NCBI GenBank assembly: GCA_947497265.1
Contig: CANMFP010000003.1
Span: 248,001-312,000 of the forward strand
Direction of reading: 5' to 3'
Length of the DNA stretch: 64,000 bases
Source: an uncultured Isoptericola sp.
Lineage (GTDB): Bacteria > Actinomycetota > Actinomycetes > Actinomycetales > Cellulomonadaceae
Part shown: positions 43,781 through 51,927 of the stretch, piece by piece
How positions within the stretch are numbered: the first letter of the stretch is position 1
Layout of the letters: each line of letters starts with the position of its first letter
Translations under genes and position numbers: made by a program
The notes under the pieces: generated by a model
Databases searched by the model: none
Seen by the model: only the letters and a program-made list of their open reading frames with translations
What the model was told of the DNA's origin: nothing

Positions 43781-44746
43781 TCAGTCGAGGCCGCTGTAGG
43801 AGTGCTTGCCGTTGAAGATCAGGTTCACTCCGGTGAAGTTGAACAGCACGCACGCGTAGCCGATCAGCACCAGGTAGGCCGCGCGGCGGCCGGACCAGCC
43901 TCGCGTCGTCCGCGCATGGAGGTAGGCGGCGTACACGACCCAGACGACGAAGCTCCAGACCTCCTTCGGGTCCCAGCCCCAGTAGCGCCCCCAGGCGTGC
44001 TCCGCCCAGATCGCGCCGCCGATCAGCGTGAACGTCCACAGGACGAACGCCACGGCGTTGAGGCGGAAGCTGAGTATCTCGAGCTGAGCGGGTACGGGCA
44101 TCCCGTCCAGCCAGCGCCAGGACCGGCCGCTGAGCGCGACCGCGCCGTTCTCCCGGCTGTCCCGCAGGAGCTGGAGGACCGAGACGACGAAGCTGACGGT
44201 GAAGATGCCCGTCGCGATGATCGCGACCCCGACGTGCAGGACGAGCCAGTAGGACTGCAGCGCCGGCTGGGTTGCCGTCGCCGGGACGAAGACGACCTGG
44301 GCCAGCGCCAGGAAGAGCACGCAGAGCCCGACGACGAACGAGCCCAGGAACCGTACCTCGGCCCGTCGCGCGACCAGCACGAACGTCGCGAGCGTGATGA
44401 AGGCCCCGACGATCGTGAACTCGTACATGTTCGCCCAGGGGGCCCGCCCGGCAGCGATGCCACGCGCGACGATCGCCACCAGCAGGAGCACCGTGCCGAG
44501 CACGGTCACCGACATCCCCATCGCGGCGAACCGGCGGTTCTGGGGAGCGTGCGGTCCGCCGTCCACGCCGTCAGCGCCGTCAGCTCGGCCGTCGCCCTCC
44601 GTGGTGAGCGGGACCCGGGCCGGTGCCCGACGGGGCACGTCGGCCAACCGGGCGAGGTCGACGGCGAACATGATCAGCCCGATCGTCAGCGCGGTCGCCG
44701 CGGACCACACCAGGAGCTGGCTGAGCTCGGTGCCGGTCATGCTCAC
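43781..44746 (-). CDS. ccsB: Cytochrome c biogenesis protein CcsB (ResC)
   Basis: This 321-residue membrane protein takes part in system II cytochrome c maturation, moving haem across the membrane to apocytochrome c. It has about eight helices and the WWD-type haem motif WGRYWGWDPKEVWSF. The His-bearing loops include the GAIWAEHAWG and HVGVAII stretches. A 35-residue variable linker follows the first helix. It starts with GTG overlapping the stop of the upstream small membrane gene. The partner ccsA/resB gene is not in the window. Confidence 0.92.
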   Translation of the reverse strand: MSMTGTELSQLLVWSAATALTIGLIMFAVDLARLADVPRRAPARVPLTTEGDGRADGADGVDGGPHAPQNRRFAAMGMSVTVLGTVLLLVAIVARGIAAGRAPWANMYEFTIVGAFITLATFVLVARRAEVRFLGSFVVGLCVLFLALAQVVFVPATATQPALQSYWLVLHVGVAIIATGIFTVSFVVSVLQLLRDSRENGAVALSGRSWRWLDGMPVPAQLEILSFRLNAVAFVLWTFTLIGGAIWAEHAWGRYWGWDPKEVWSFVVWVVYAAYLHARTTRGWSGRRAAYLVLIGYACVLFNFTGVNLIFNGKHSYSGLD

Positions 44747-45090
44747 CAGAACACGGCCAGGGCGACGTTCACGAGCGAGAGGCCGCCGACAGCGTGCGCG
44801 AGGCCCACCGGGACCGTCTGGTCACGCTTGATCTTCGAACGGCCGATCCACGCCGCGACCAGGACAGCGACCAGCACGACGAGCTTGACGCCGATCTTCA
44901 TGTGGTTGACGTCGCCGTCCGCCGACTCCGCCAGGCCCACGAGAGCGACACCGCTGGCGAGCTGCACCCAGCCGCCGACGAACTGCGACATGGTCACCGT
45001 CGGAGTCCGGAACCGCGCGAACCATCCACCCACCAGGGCAGCGGCGCCGAGGATGTGGACGAACAGGGCAAGCATCACCATCAGATCCAT
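44743..45090 (-). CDS. Small four-helix membrane protein upstream of ccsB
   Basis: This 115-residue protein has four predicted helices (MVMLALFVHILGAAALVGGW, VQLASGVALVGLA, IGVKLVVLVAVLVAAWIG and LAHAVGGLSLVNVALAVFW) with conserved-looking His in the first and last helices that could bind haem. Proteins like this often sit beside cytochrome c maturation genes in actinobacteria. No clear ribosome site precedes the ATG, so it may be leaderless. Its stop overlaps the ccsB start (GTGA), so they share an mRNA. Function unknown. Confidence 0.78.
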   Translation of the reverse strand: MDLMVMLALFVHILGAAALVGGWFARFRTPTVTMSQFVGGWVQLASGVALVGLAESADGDVNHMKIGVKLVVLVAVLVAAWIGRSKIKRDQTVPVGLAHAVGGLSLVNVALAVFW

Positions 45091-45211
45091 GGCCGTCACA
45101 CTAGCCGACGCGGCGTCGGCAACATTCACGCGGCGGCTGTGATCTTCGCCCGTCGGCGCACCCGGCCCGGGACGTGGCGTCGCCGCCGGACGCCGCGGTC
45201 GTCAGGCTCGG

Positions 45212-46351
45212 TCAGGAGCCGAGCACGCCCGGGACCGCCGTGAGACGGCGCGCCAGCTCGTCGCCGTCCGCACCCGAGACGGTCGGCACCGCGGCCCGTG
45301 CACCCGAGCCCTCGAGGTCCGATCGCTCCGGGCCGGCCGCTGCCCCGCCGTCGGGCAGGTTGCCCGCGAGGACCTGCTCGGTGGGGCGGAGCCGGCGGAT
45401 GGCCACGGCCGCCACCTGGTCGGGGCGGCGGTCGACGGCGCGCGCGTAGATGCCGGCGTCGTGCTGACCGTCGTCCCCCACGAGCAGCCAGCGCACGTGG
45501 GGGAACCAGGACATGAGCAGCTCGATGCTGGCGTTCTTGTGCGCCTGCCCGCTGCGGAACCAGCCGGTCATGGTGGGCCCCCAGTCGGTGAGCAGCAACG
45601 GACCCGGCGGGTAGGCGTTGCGCGCGAGGAAGGCCCGCAGCGTCGCCGCGGTGTTCCACGCGCCCGTCGAGAGGTAGACGAACGGCGCCTCCGGGTGGGC
45701 CTGCCGCAGCCGCCGGTAGAACGCGGGCATGCCCGGCACGGCGCGCCGCTTGCTGGAGTGGCGCACGAACGTGTTCCACGCCGCGAGCAGCGGGCGCGGC
45801 ACCGAGGTGACCATCGTCGTGTCGTCGATGTCGCTGATCACGCCGAACCGCGTCTCCGGGCCGATGATCAGCAACGGCGCGTCCGCGGTGTCCTCCTGCT
45901 CCGGCGGGACCGTCGGCTCCGTCGCGCGCTCCGCCGCCGTCGCGGCCCCCGCGTCGCTCAGCCGGGCCCGCTGCCAGCCCGGCGGCAGCGGCGGGTCGGC
46001 CGGCACGTCCACCTGGACGTCGACGTAGCCGGCCCGGTCGCTCTGCACGACCTGTCGGGCGCCGCCGACCTGGACCAGGACCCTGCGGTGCGGGGCCGGC
46101 ACCGTCAGGAAGTGCCGGAAGCCGCGGCGCCCCGCGCGGTGGGCGTTGTCCGCCGCGACCCGGCCCGGCGGGGTCAGCAGCACCCTCGCGAGCACCCGCA
46201 CCCGGCGCGGCGAACCGTAGCCGGAATACGTCTCCATCCGCGGCCGCCAGCCGACGCGGCGCAGCAGCCAGCCCGCCGCCTCGTAGAAGCGGTCCTCGAC
46301 CACCGCGGCCAGGTGCGGCCGCTGCGACGGGTGCGGGGTCACGGTCATCAT
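45212..46351 (-). CDS. APP1-like phosphatidate phosphatase family protein (DUF2183)
   Basis: The 379-residue protein contains the APP1 catalytic domain, a haloacid-dehalogenase-type phosphatase. The metal and nucleophile motif is SDIDDTTMVT (about residues 178-187), followed by FVYLSTGAWNTAATL and LLVGDDGQHDAGIY. An N-terminal beta-rich domain precedes it (about 40-160). Members dephosphorylate phosphatidic acid in yeast, while bacterial substrates are not established. There is no signal peptide. The two adjacent Met codons leave the start uncertain by one residue. Confidence 0.88.
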   Translation of the reverse strand: MMTVTPHPSQRPHLAAVVEDRFYEAAGWLLRRVGWRPRMETYSGYGSPRRVRVLARVLLTPPGRVAADNAHRAGRRGFRHFLTVPAPHRRVLVQVGGARQVVQSDRAGYVDVQVDVPADPPLPPGWQRARLSDAGAATAAERATEPTVPPEQEDTADAPLLIIGPETRFGVISDIDDTTMVTSVPRPLLAAWNTFVRHSSKRRAVPGMPAFYRRLRQAHPEAPFVYLSTGAWNTAATLRAFLARNAYPPGPLLLTDWGPTMTGWFRSGQAHKNASIELLMSWFPHVRWLLVGDDGQHDAGIYARAVDRRPDQVAAVAIRRLRPTEQVLAGNLPDGGAAAGPERSDLEGSGARAAVPTVSGADGDELARRLTAVPGVLGS

Positions 46352-46478
46352 GCGGTCATCATCCGATCACTGAGCGCCCGAAGGCGCCGATGATCAGCGA
46401 CGAGTCTCCACCAGAAGCCTTCCACGCCGCTATCAGACCAGGTAGCGAGCCTGTGCGCACGGTGCGACGATCGCGGGC

Positions 46479-46937
46479 ATGGATCTCTCCGTGCTCACCA
46501 GACCCTCGCCGCGCACGTCCGTGCCCCGCACGCTGGCACGGGTCGCGCTCGGCCTGGCGCTCGCCGGTGCGGGGATCTCGCACCTCACCGTCGCGCGCGA
46601 GGAGTTCCAGGCGCAGGTGCCGAGCTGGTTCCCCGTCGACGACGACGTCACGGTGCTGGCGTCCGGCGTCGTGGAGATCGCCATCGGCGGTTCCCTCGTG
46701 GTGCTGTCGCGGTGGAAGGTGGCCGTCGGTCTGGTCGCCGCCGGGTTCTTCGTGGCGATCTTCCCCGGCAACGTCGCCCAGTGGCTCGAGGGCACGGACG
46801 GGTTCGGCCTCGACACCGACGCCAAGCGCCTGGCCCGGCTGCCGTTCCAGGCGGTGCTCGTCGCCCTGGCGCTGTGGTCGACGGGAGCGTGGTCGGCGCT
46901 GCGGACCGCCCGTCGCACCGACCGGTCCGGCAGGTGA
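46479..46937 (+). CDS. DoxX-like membrane protein
   Basis: This 152-residue protein has four predicted helices beginning LARVALGLALAGAGISHLTV and continuing GVVEIAIGGSLVVLS, VAVGLVAAGFFVAIFPGNV and FQAVLVALALWSTGAW. The layout and the HLTVAREEFQAQVPSWFP loop match the DoxX/DUF4267-like group of small membrane proteins. Its biochemical role is unknown. It is divergent from the APP1-like gene and 29 bases ahead of the next small gene. Confidence 0.82.
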   Translation: MDLSVLTRPSPRTSVPRTLARVALGLALAGAGISHLTVAREEFQAQVPSWFPVDDDVTVLASGVVEIAIGGSLVVLSRWKVAVGLVAAGFFVAIFPGNVAQWLEGTDGFGLDTDAKRLARLPFQAVLVALALWSTGAWSALRTARRTDRSGR

Positions 46938-46966
46938 GCGACGCGCTGCGTGCCTAGCATGCTGCG

Positions 46967-47413
46967 ATGAGCATGGACCTGCCGGACGGCGAGCACCAGA
47001 CCCCCGCCGGCGTCTCGGACGCGACCGTCGAGGCGCTCGGCATGCTGAGCGAGGCGTTGGAGACCGTCGAGCGCGCCCGCGGCCACCTGTACACGTTCCA
47101 CCAGCTCACCGGGGAGGCCGACCTGGCCCTCGGGGACGCGGTGGACAAGCTGCGCGAGGCCGGCCACGAGGACGTCGCCCGCCGGATCTCCGAGGACCTC
47201 GTCGGCCGCAACGTGATCGCCGGCCGCTGGACCTTCCAGATCGTCGAGGACTACGACGACGGCTACTGGCACGCGTTCCGCGCCCACGAGCGGGACGCCC
47301 GTGAGGAGCTCGCCGACGGCGTCCGGCACCTGGCGGAAGCGCGGATGAAGCAGGAGCGCCGCACCCACGCACGTCCCGGCCACGAGGTGGGGCCGGGCGA
47401 CGTCGACCGCTAG
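46967..47413 (+). CDS. Conserved helical protein of unknown function
   Basis: This 148-residue protein is predicted to be mostly helical, with no membrane segment. Features seen are LGMLSEALETVERARGHLYTFHQLTGEADL, a central ARRISEDLVGRNVIAGRWTFQIVEDYDDGYWHAF block and a basic C-terminal tail. I recall similar proteins as hypothetical in actinobacteria but know no function. It follows the DoxX-like gene closely and may share its transcript. Confidence 0.75.
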   Translation: MSMDLPDGEHQTPAGVSDATVEALGMLSEALETVERARGHLYTFHQLTGEADLALGDAVDKLREAGHEDVARRISEDLVGRNVIAGRWTFQIVEDYDDGYWHAFRAHERDAREELADGVRHLAEARMKQERRTHARPGHEVGPGDVDR

Positions 47414-47416
47414 CGC

Positions 47417-47500
47417 TCAGGCGCCGGGCCGCCGTCGACGGTTGCGGAACCACCGCCACCCGGCGACGACGAACGGGAGATAACGCAGGATCCGTGCCAT
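47417..47500 (-). CDS. Tiny hydrophobic-basic protein downstream of tetR
   Basis: A 27-codon frame begins 4 bases after the tetR stop. It encodes a short hydrophobic helix (ILRYLPFVVAGWRWF) ending in RNRRRR. GAGGGG lies immediately before the ATG, closer than normal. Very similar short proteins with a Leu-Pro-Phe-Val/Trp-Arg-Trp pattern recur in actinobacteria, which supports translation, but function is unknown. Confidence 0.45.
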   Translation of the reverse strand: MARILRYLPFVVAGWRWFRNRRRRPGA

Positions 47501-47504
47501 CCCC

Positions 47505-48128
47505 TCACTCTTGGACGGAGCCGCTCGCCTCGCCACTCGGCCCGCCGTGCGGGGCCAGCCGCTCCACGAACGGTGCGACGAGCTCCTCGACGCTCGTCCA
47601 GACCTGCCCCAGCGGCACACCTGACTCGATCATCCGCGACCCGGAGTGCACGACGGCGTTGATGAGCTCGGCGCACCGCGTGACGTCGTGGACGCCGAGC
47701 GTCTCCAGCGTGTCGGCCAGCGGCTGCAGCAGCTCGTCGTGCATCGCGCGAGAGCCCTCCTCGACCGCGCCAGCGGGTCCGACGCTCGCGAGCGCCGTCG
47801 CGAGCGCGTGCTCCCCCTCGGCCACGAGCTGGAGGTTGGCGCGCATGTAGGCGAGGACGCGCGCCGGCTCGTCGGGCGCCTCGTCCATCGCGCGTGCGAC
47901 CGTCGCCGACCATCGCGGGAAGACGTCCTGGACCATGGCGTGCAGCAGGTCCTCGGCGGAGCGGAAGTACTGGTACACGCTCGGCCGTGCGAGCCCCGCC
48001 CGCTCGGCGAGCGCGGCGAACGTCGGGGGCCGCCCGGTCTCGGCCAGGAGGGACCTGGCGGCGTCGAGCAGCGCACGTTGCTGTGCCGAACGGTGCAAGG
48101 CGACCGTGGGAGCGCTGATCCGCGGCAC
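47505..48128 (-). CDS. TetR-family regulator next to a decayed ABC exporter
   Basis: This 207-residue repressor has the TetR helix-turn-helix at about residues 14-60 (QQRALLDAARSLLAETG, FAALAERAGLARPSVYQYFRS) and a ligand domain. The GTG at 48128 was chosen because AAGGAG lies 5 bases upstream; earlier codons run through a hairpin. It lies directly downstream of an ABC exporter whose genes are broken, so the repressor appears to have outlived its target. Confidence 0.9.
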   Translation of the reverse strand: MPRISAPTVALHRSAQQRALLDAARSLLAETGRPPTFAALAERAGLARPSVYQYFRSAEDLLHAMVQDVFPRWSATVARAMDEAPDEPARVLAYMRANLQLVAEGEHALATALASVGPAGAVEEGSRAMHDELLQPLADTLETLGVHDVTRCAELINAVVHSGSRMIESGVPLGQVWTSVEELVAPFVERLAPHGGPSGEASGSVQE

Positions 48129-48145
48129 GACTCTCCTTCTGACGG

Positions 48146-48174
48146 GCTCTCGGGCCCTGACCGGGCCCGAGAGC
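48146..48174. terminator. Perfect 12-bp hairpin between ABC ATPase remnant and tetR
   Basis: GCTCTCGGGCCC (48146-48157) pairs perfectly with 48163-48174 across a 5-base loop. It lies just after the ATPase stop and just before the tetR ribosome site, so it may terminate or attenuate read-through into tetR. Confidence 0.65.
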
Positions 48175-48180
48175 GTGAGC

Positions 48181-48781
48181 TCAAGCGCTGAGTCTCCCAT
48201 CTTCCATCTCGACGATGCGGTCGCAGTGCTCGAGCACGTCACGGTCGTGGGTCACCATGACGGTCGCCACGCCGTGCTCGTGCGTCTCGGCGGCGAGCAG
48301 CCGGACGACCTCGTGGCTGCACGCCCGGTCCAGGGCAGCGGTCGGCTCGTCGACGAGCAGCAGCGAGGGGGCGGTGACCAGTGCGCGGGCGATGCCCACG
48401 CGCTGCCGTTCGCCCCCCGACAGCTCGTGCGGCCGTCAGGGCGGGGATCAGGTTGCCCGACTGGAAGACGAACCCGATCTGCTCGCGCCGCAGCGCCGCC
48501 TGCCGGCTCGCCTTGAGCGCGCCCACGTCGACGCCGCCCACGTGGACGCCGCCCGTCGTCGGCTGGATGAGTGCTCCCGCCACGGCCAGCAGGCTCGACT
48601 TGCCGGAACCGGAGGGGCCGAGGACGGCCAGGAGCTCGCCCTGCGGGACGGTGAGGCTCACGCCGTCCAGCGCGGTGACGGTCGAGTCGCCGTCGCCCAG
48701 CTCCAGGGAGACGTGGTCGAGGACGAGGCCGTCCGCGTGGCGTGCTGCGGAGTTCGAGAGCTGTTCGACGGCGTGCGTCAT
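48181..48781 (-). pseudogene. ABC exporter ATPase (MacB/LolD type), internal deletion and frameshift
   Basis: The 5' part (48781 to about 48430) encodes a normal N-terminal half: LVLDHVSLELGDG, Walker A GPSGSGKS and the Q-loop [16 protein letters not shown]. The 3' part, in another frame, encodes the signature [16 protein letters not shown], Walker [13 protein letters not shown] and the H-loop VMVTHDRD, ending in MEDGRLSA. The roughly 45 residues that normally join these halves are missing, and the joint changes frame near 48425. The start overlaps the permease stop (ATGA). The gene cannot make an intact ATPase. Confidence 0.88.
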
Positions 48782-49460
48782 CGTTGTCCTCCGAGTGCGG
48801 TCAGGGGGTCGACGCGGGCGATGCGGCCGACGGAGACGGCGGCGCCGAGGAGTCCGAGACCGACCATGAGTCCGGCAGCGGCAGCCAGCGGCCCGGCCTC
48901 GAGCGAGAACGGCATCGGCGTCGAGGTCAGGAGTGCGCCGAACCCGACACCTACGCCGATGCCGACGGCGGTGGACACGACGAGGACGACGGCGGCCTGA
49001 CCGATGGCGTCCCGGACGAGGAAGGCGGTCGAGGCACCCATGGCGCGGGCGACGGCGATCTCGTGCTTGCGCTGGATGGTCCACACGGTGAAGAACGCGC
49101 CGACGACGAGCGCCGAGATCGCGTACAGGAACGCCTGGATGAGCTCGAGCGTGAGCGTCTCGGCGGAGTACCCGGGCGAACCGTCGAAGGACTCCTCGAG
49201 GCTCACGGTCGTGGTGGCGGCGACCTCGTCCCCGGCCGCGGCGTCGATGTCCGTCCCGGAGGCGGCGGTGAGCACGATCGCCGTGGCCTCGTCGTAGATC
49301 TCGGGCCGCGCCTCGGTCCCCTCGGGGACTCCGGCGTGGAAGTCGCCGAGAGGAGGTCGAGCAGCTCGCCGAGGTCATCGACGCGACGGTCTCGTCGCCG
49401 ACCTGACCGAGGTGTGGGCCGCCGTCGGCACGGCCCCACCGGCGGGGACACGGCCGCAGC
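48778..49460 (-). pseudogene. FtsX/MacB-type ABC permease, 5'-truncated remnant
   Basis: From about 49330 to 48778 an open frame gives the C-terminal part of a MacB/FtsX permease, with the periplasmic end and three helices: AFLYAISALVVGAFFTVWTIQRKHEIAV, VRDAIGQAAVVLVVSTAVGIGVGVGF and AAAAGLMVGLGLLGAAVS, ending DPLTALGGQR. Upstream, between about 49340 and 49460, fragments of periplasmic sequence occur in different frames, and the first helix and most of the extracellular domain are absent. The next gene (DUF488) begins at 49471. With the broken ATPase it forms a dead exporter. Confidence 0.8.
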
Positions 49461-49470
49461 AGCGGACGGG

Positions 49471-50025
49471 TCAGGAGACGGCGAGCGGGTACGTCACCGC
49501 ACCGTCCGGGCCCACCGACGGCGTCGCACCCCACCGCCCCAGCTCGTGCCGCTGCGGCTTCGCGCCGTTCATGAGGTGGACGACCTGCCAGCCGCGCGCC
49601 GCCAACGTGTTGGCGACGAGCAGCCGGTGGCACCGCCAGGGCATCGGCTCGCCGCACATGACGGCCACGTGGCGGTCCTGCGCCAGCCCGGTCAGGCGCG
49701 CGAGGCCCGCCTCGTACTCCGGGGTGAGCGTGTGATCGGCGTAGTTCTTGAAGCTGACGTTCTGCCATCCGGCGTTCAGCTCCGGGTCGACGTCGCGCTG
49801 CTTCGGCCGACGCCCGGCGAGCTCGGTGAGGTGCTCGTAGCCGATGCCGGCGTCCGCGAGCCACGTGGTCATCTCGTCGGCGTCGAACTGCGGGCTGCGC
49901 CGCGACCCGGGCATCCGGCGCACGTCGGCGAGCAGCTCGATGCCCGCCGAGGCGAGCGTGTCGAGCACGACCTCCCGCGGGCAGGTCCAGTGCCCGATCG
50001 TCCAGATCTCCCCCGTCACGTCCAC
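49471..50025 (-). CDS. DUF488 family protein
   Basis: This 184-residue protein has the DUF488 pattern: IWTIGHWTCPREVVLDTL, LLADVRRMPGSRRSPQF, GYEHLTELAGRRP and the cysteine-bearing VAVMCGEPMPWRCHRLLVA. Two Cys in this motif suggest metal or redox chemistry, but the function is not known. GGGAGGAGG precedes the GTG at 50025. It lies just upstream of the dead ABC exporter on the same strand. Confidence 0.88.
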   Translation of the reverse strand: MDVTGEIWTIGHWTCPREVVLDTLASAGIELLADVRRMPGSRRSPQFDADEMTTWLADAGIGYEHLTELAGRRPKQRDVDPELNAGWQNVSFKNYADHTLTPEYEAGLARLTGLAQDRHVAVMCGEPMPWRCHRLLVANTLAARGWQVVHLMNGAKPQRHELGRWGATPSVGPDGAVTYPLAVS

Positions 50026-50085
50026 CGATGGCCTCCTCCCGCCGCGGCCACCTCATCGTAGGTCGGTCCTGCGGCCGAGCGCCGC

Positions 50086-51198
50086 TCAGCCCCGGCCGCA
50101 CGCTCCGCAGGTGCCCCGACGGCGCAGCCAGTACGCGTAGGTCGCCGCCCCGAGCGCGGCCGACCACAGCGGCCACAGCAACGCCGGCCCGACGGCGCCC
50201 CACGTCCCGGCGTCCAGCCCGAGCATCCCCTCGGAGAACCCGAGGGCGATCATGGAGACGCCGGCGGGCAGCACGGCCACGGCCACGAGGGTCGCGGGCA
50301 CGACGGCGAGTCCCACCGGGACCCGCTTGCCGGCGAGACCGAGCATCCAGCGCGGGAAGACGTCTCCCCAGCGCTGGTACAGACCGAGCGTGAGCACCGC
50401 ACCGAGCAGCGCGAACGTACCGAGACCGATGGGGCCGATGAGGTCGAGCCCGCGCATCGACTCGACGGAGTCGCGGGAGAAACCCAGGGGGATGCCGAGC
50501 GCCCACGCGATGCGGGTGAGGCCGTAGAAGGCGGGGATCGCCGCGCCCACGAGCGCCGCGACCCGGCCCCAGCGCGCGGCCCGGACCGGCGTCGTCCAGG
50601 CCGGGTCGGCGCCGTCGTGCCGTCGGCCGCACCGCTCGCACGCGGCGAGGCCGCGCCTGGTGGAGCGCACCGCGGCGACCGTGAGGAGCACCGCCCCGCA
50701 CAGCACCACGACCTGGAACAGGAAGTCGGGTGCCACGTAGTGGTCGAGCGAGGCCCGCACCTCGGCGCTGAAGAGCGACATCACCAGGACGGCAGGCAGG
50801 TAGCCGAGCCCGGCCAGGACGGTGGCGTCCACGAGCAGGACGGCGGCCAGCAGCACCGCGACGGTGCCGCCGACGGCAGCGCGGCGCGGGCCGCTCGCGG
50901 TGGACCGTCCCCAGCGGATCCACGCCGCGAGCGCCGCACCGACGGCCGCGAGGACGGCGATGCCGGTGGCCAGCGTCGCGACAGGCACGTCGCGGAGCAG
51001 GCCGTGGTTGATCGCCTCGGGCGCAACCACGGCGGAGCCCACCGCTCCCCGGTAGACGAGCGCCAGGACGAGTCCGGCCACCCACCAGAGGACGGCGAGG
51101 TTCTCGAGGCGGCGGGACGTGCGGGGGCGGGACGGCCGGCCGCGCGACGCCCGGCCGGTCGGTGGTGACGACTGCTGCGAAGCTTCGTGTGTGGTCAT
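50086..51198 (-). CDS. Multi-pass membrane protein downstream of a two-component system
   Basis: The 370-residue protein has about eight helices and a Ser/Arg/Pro-rich N-terminus. A CERCGRRHDG motif in a central loop and a CGACGRG motif at the C-terminus could form a small zinc site. I recognise no named family. Its ATG at 51198 lies 75 bases after the response-regulator stop, so it is likely the third gene of the kinase/regulator operon and may be its output or sensor partner. Confidence 0.75.
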   Translation of the reverse strand: MTTHEASQQSSPPTGRASRGRPSRPRTSRRLENLAVLWWVAGLVLALVYRGAVGSAVVAPEAINHGLLRDVPVATLATGIAVLAAVGAALAAWIRWGRSTASGPRRAAVGGTVAVLLAAVLLVDATVLAGLGYLPAVLVMSLFSAEVRASLDHYVAPDFLFQVVVLCGAVLLTVAAVRSTRRGLAACERCGRRHDGADPAWTTPVRAARWGRVAALVGAAIPAFYGLTRIAWALGIPLGFSRDSVESMRGLDLIGPIGLGTFALLGAVLTLGLYQRWGDVFPRWMLGLAGKRVPVGLAVVPATLVAVAVLPAGVSMIALGFSEGMLGLDAGTWGAVGPALLWPLWSAALGAATYAYWLRRRGTCGACGRG

Positions 51199-51273
51199 GT
51201 CTCGAGCCTCGTGACCCGCGCCCACGAACGGATCCCCCGCCGCGACCAGCACGCTCCCCCGTGCGGGGGAACC

Positions 51274-51927
51274 TCAGCCCGCCCGCACGAACCCCGACGT
51301 GTAGGCACGCACCACGGCCTGGGTCCGGTCCCGCACGCCGAGCTTGCCCAGCACGTTGCCGACGTGGGTGCGCACCGTCTCGACGCCGAGGTACAGCTCG
51401 CCGGCGATCTCGGCGTTCGACATCCCGTCGGCCATGAGCCGCAGCACCTCACCCTCCCGTTCGGTGAGCCGCGCGGACACCAGGGCGTCGCCCGACGGCG
51501 GACGCCCGGCAGCGAGGCGGCGCACCGCGTCCGGGAACAGCAGCGAGTCGCCCTGCGCGACGGTGCGGACCGCCTGGGCGATCTCCTCGGGGCGGGCACG
51601 CTTGAGCAGGAACCCCTGCGCACCGGCCTGCAGGGCGTCGAGCACGTGGTCGTCGTGCTCGAACGTCGTCAGCATCACCACGCGCGGCACCGGCCCGCTC
51701 GTCCGGTCGACGACGGCGCGGGTCGCGGCGATGCCGTCCACCCGCGGCATGCGCACGTCCATGAGCACGACGTCGGGCCGCGTGTCGGCGACGAGCTGCG
51801 GGACCCCGGCGCCGTCCTCCGCCTCGCCGACCACGGTGAGGCCGGGCTCGGCGTCGAGCACCACGCGCAGCCCGGCGCGCACGAGCGGCTCGTCGTCGAC
51901 GACGGCGACGCGGACGTCCTCGGTCAC
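51274..51927 (-). CDS. NarL/FixJ-type response regulator
   Basis: This 217-residue regulator has a receiver domain (about 5-120) with phospho-acceptor Asp57 in VLMDVRMPRVDG and the Lys of GFLLKRARPEE. A LuxR-type DNA-binding domain follows (about 150-210; LTEREGEVLRLMADGMSNAEIAGELYL, then VRTHVGNVLGKLGVRDR). The GTG at 51927 overlaps the kinase stop (GTGA), which indicates coupled translation. It is the cognate regulator of the 51924 kinase. Confidence 0.94.
   Translation of the reverse strand: MTEDVRVAVVDDEPLVRAGLRVVLDAEPGLTVVGEAEDGAGVPQLVADTRPDVVLMDVRMPRVDGIAATRAVVDRTSGPVPRVVMLTTFEHDDHVLDALQAGAQGFLLKRARPEEIAQAVRTVAQGDSLLFPDAVRRLAAGRPPSGDALVSARLTEREGEVLRLMADGMSNAEIAGELYLGVETVRTHVGNVLGKLGVRDRTQAVVRAYTSGFVRAG

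Noticed and set aside
48239-51085. A 948-codon frame running through DUF488, the membrane gene and the ABC remnant
   Set aside because: Most of it is Arg-rich shadow of better genes. Only its end contains real sequence, namely the N-terminal half of the broken ABC ATPase.
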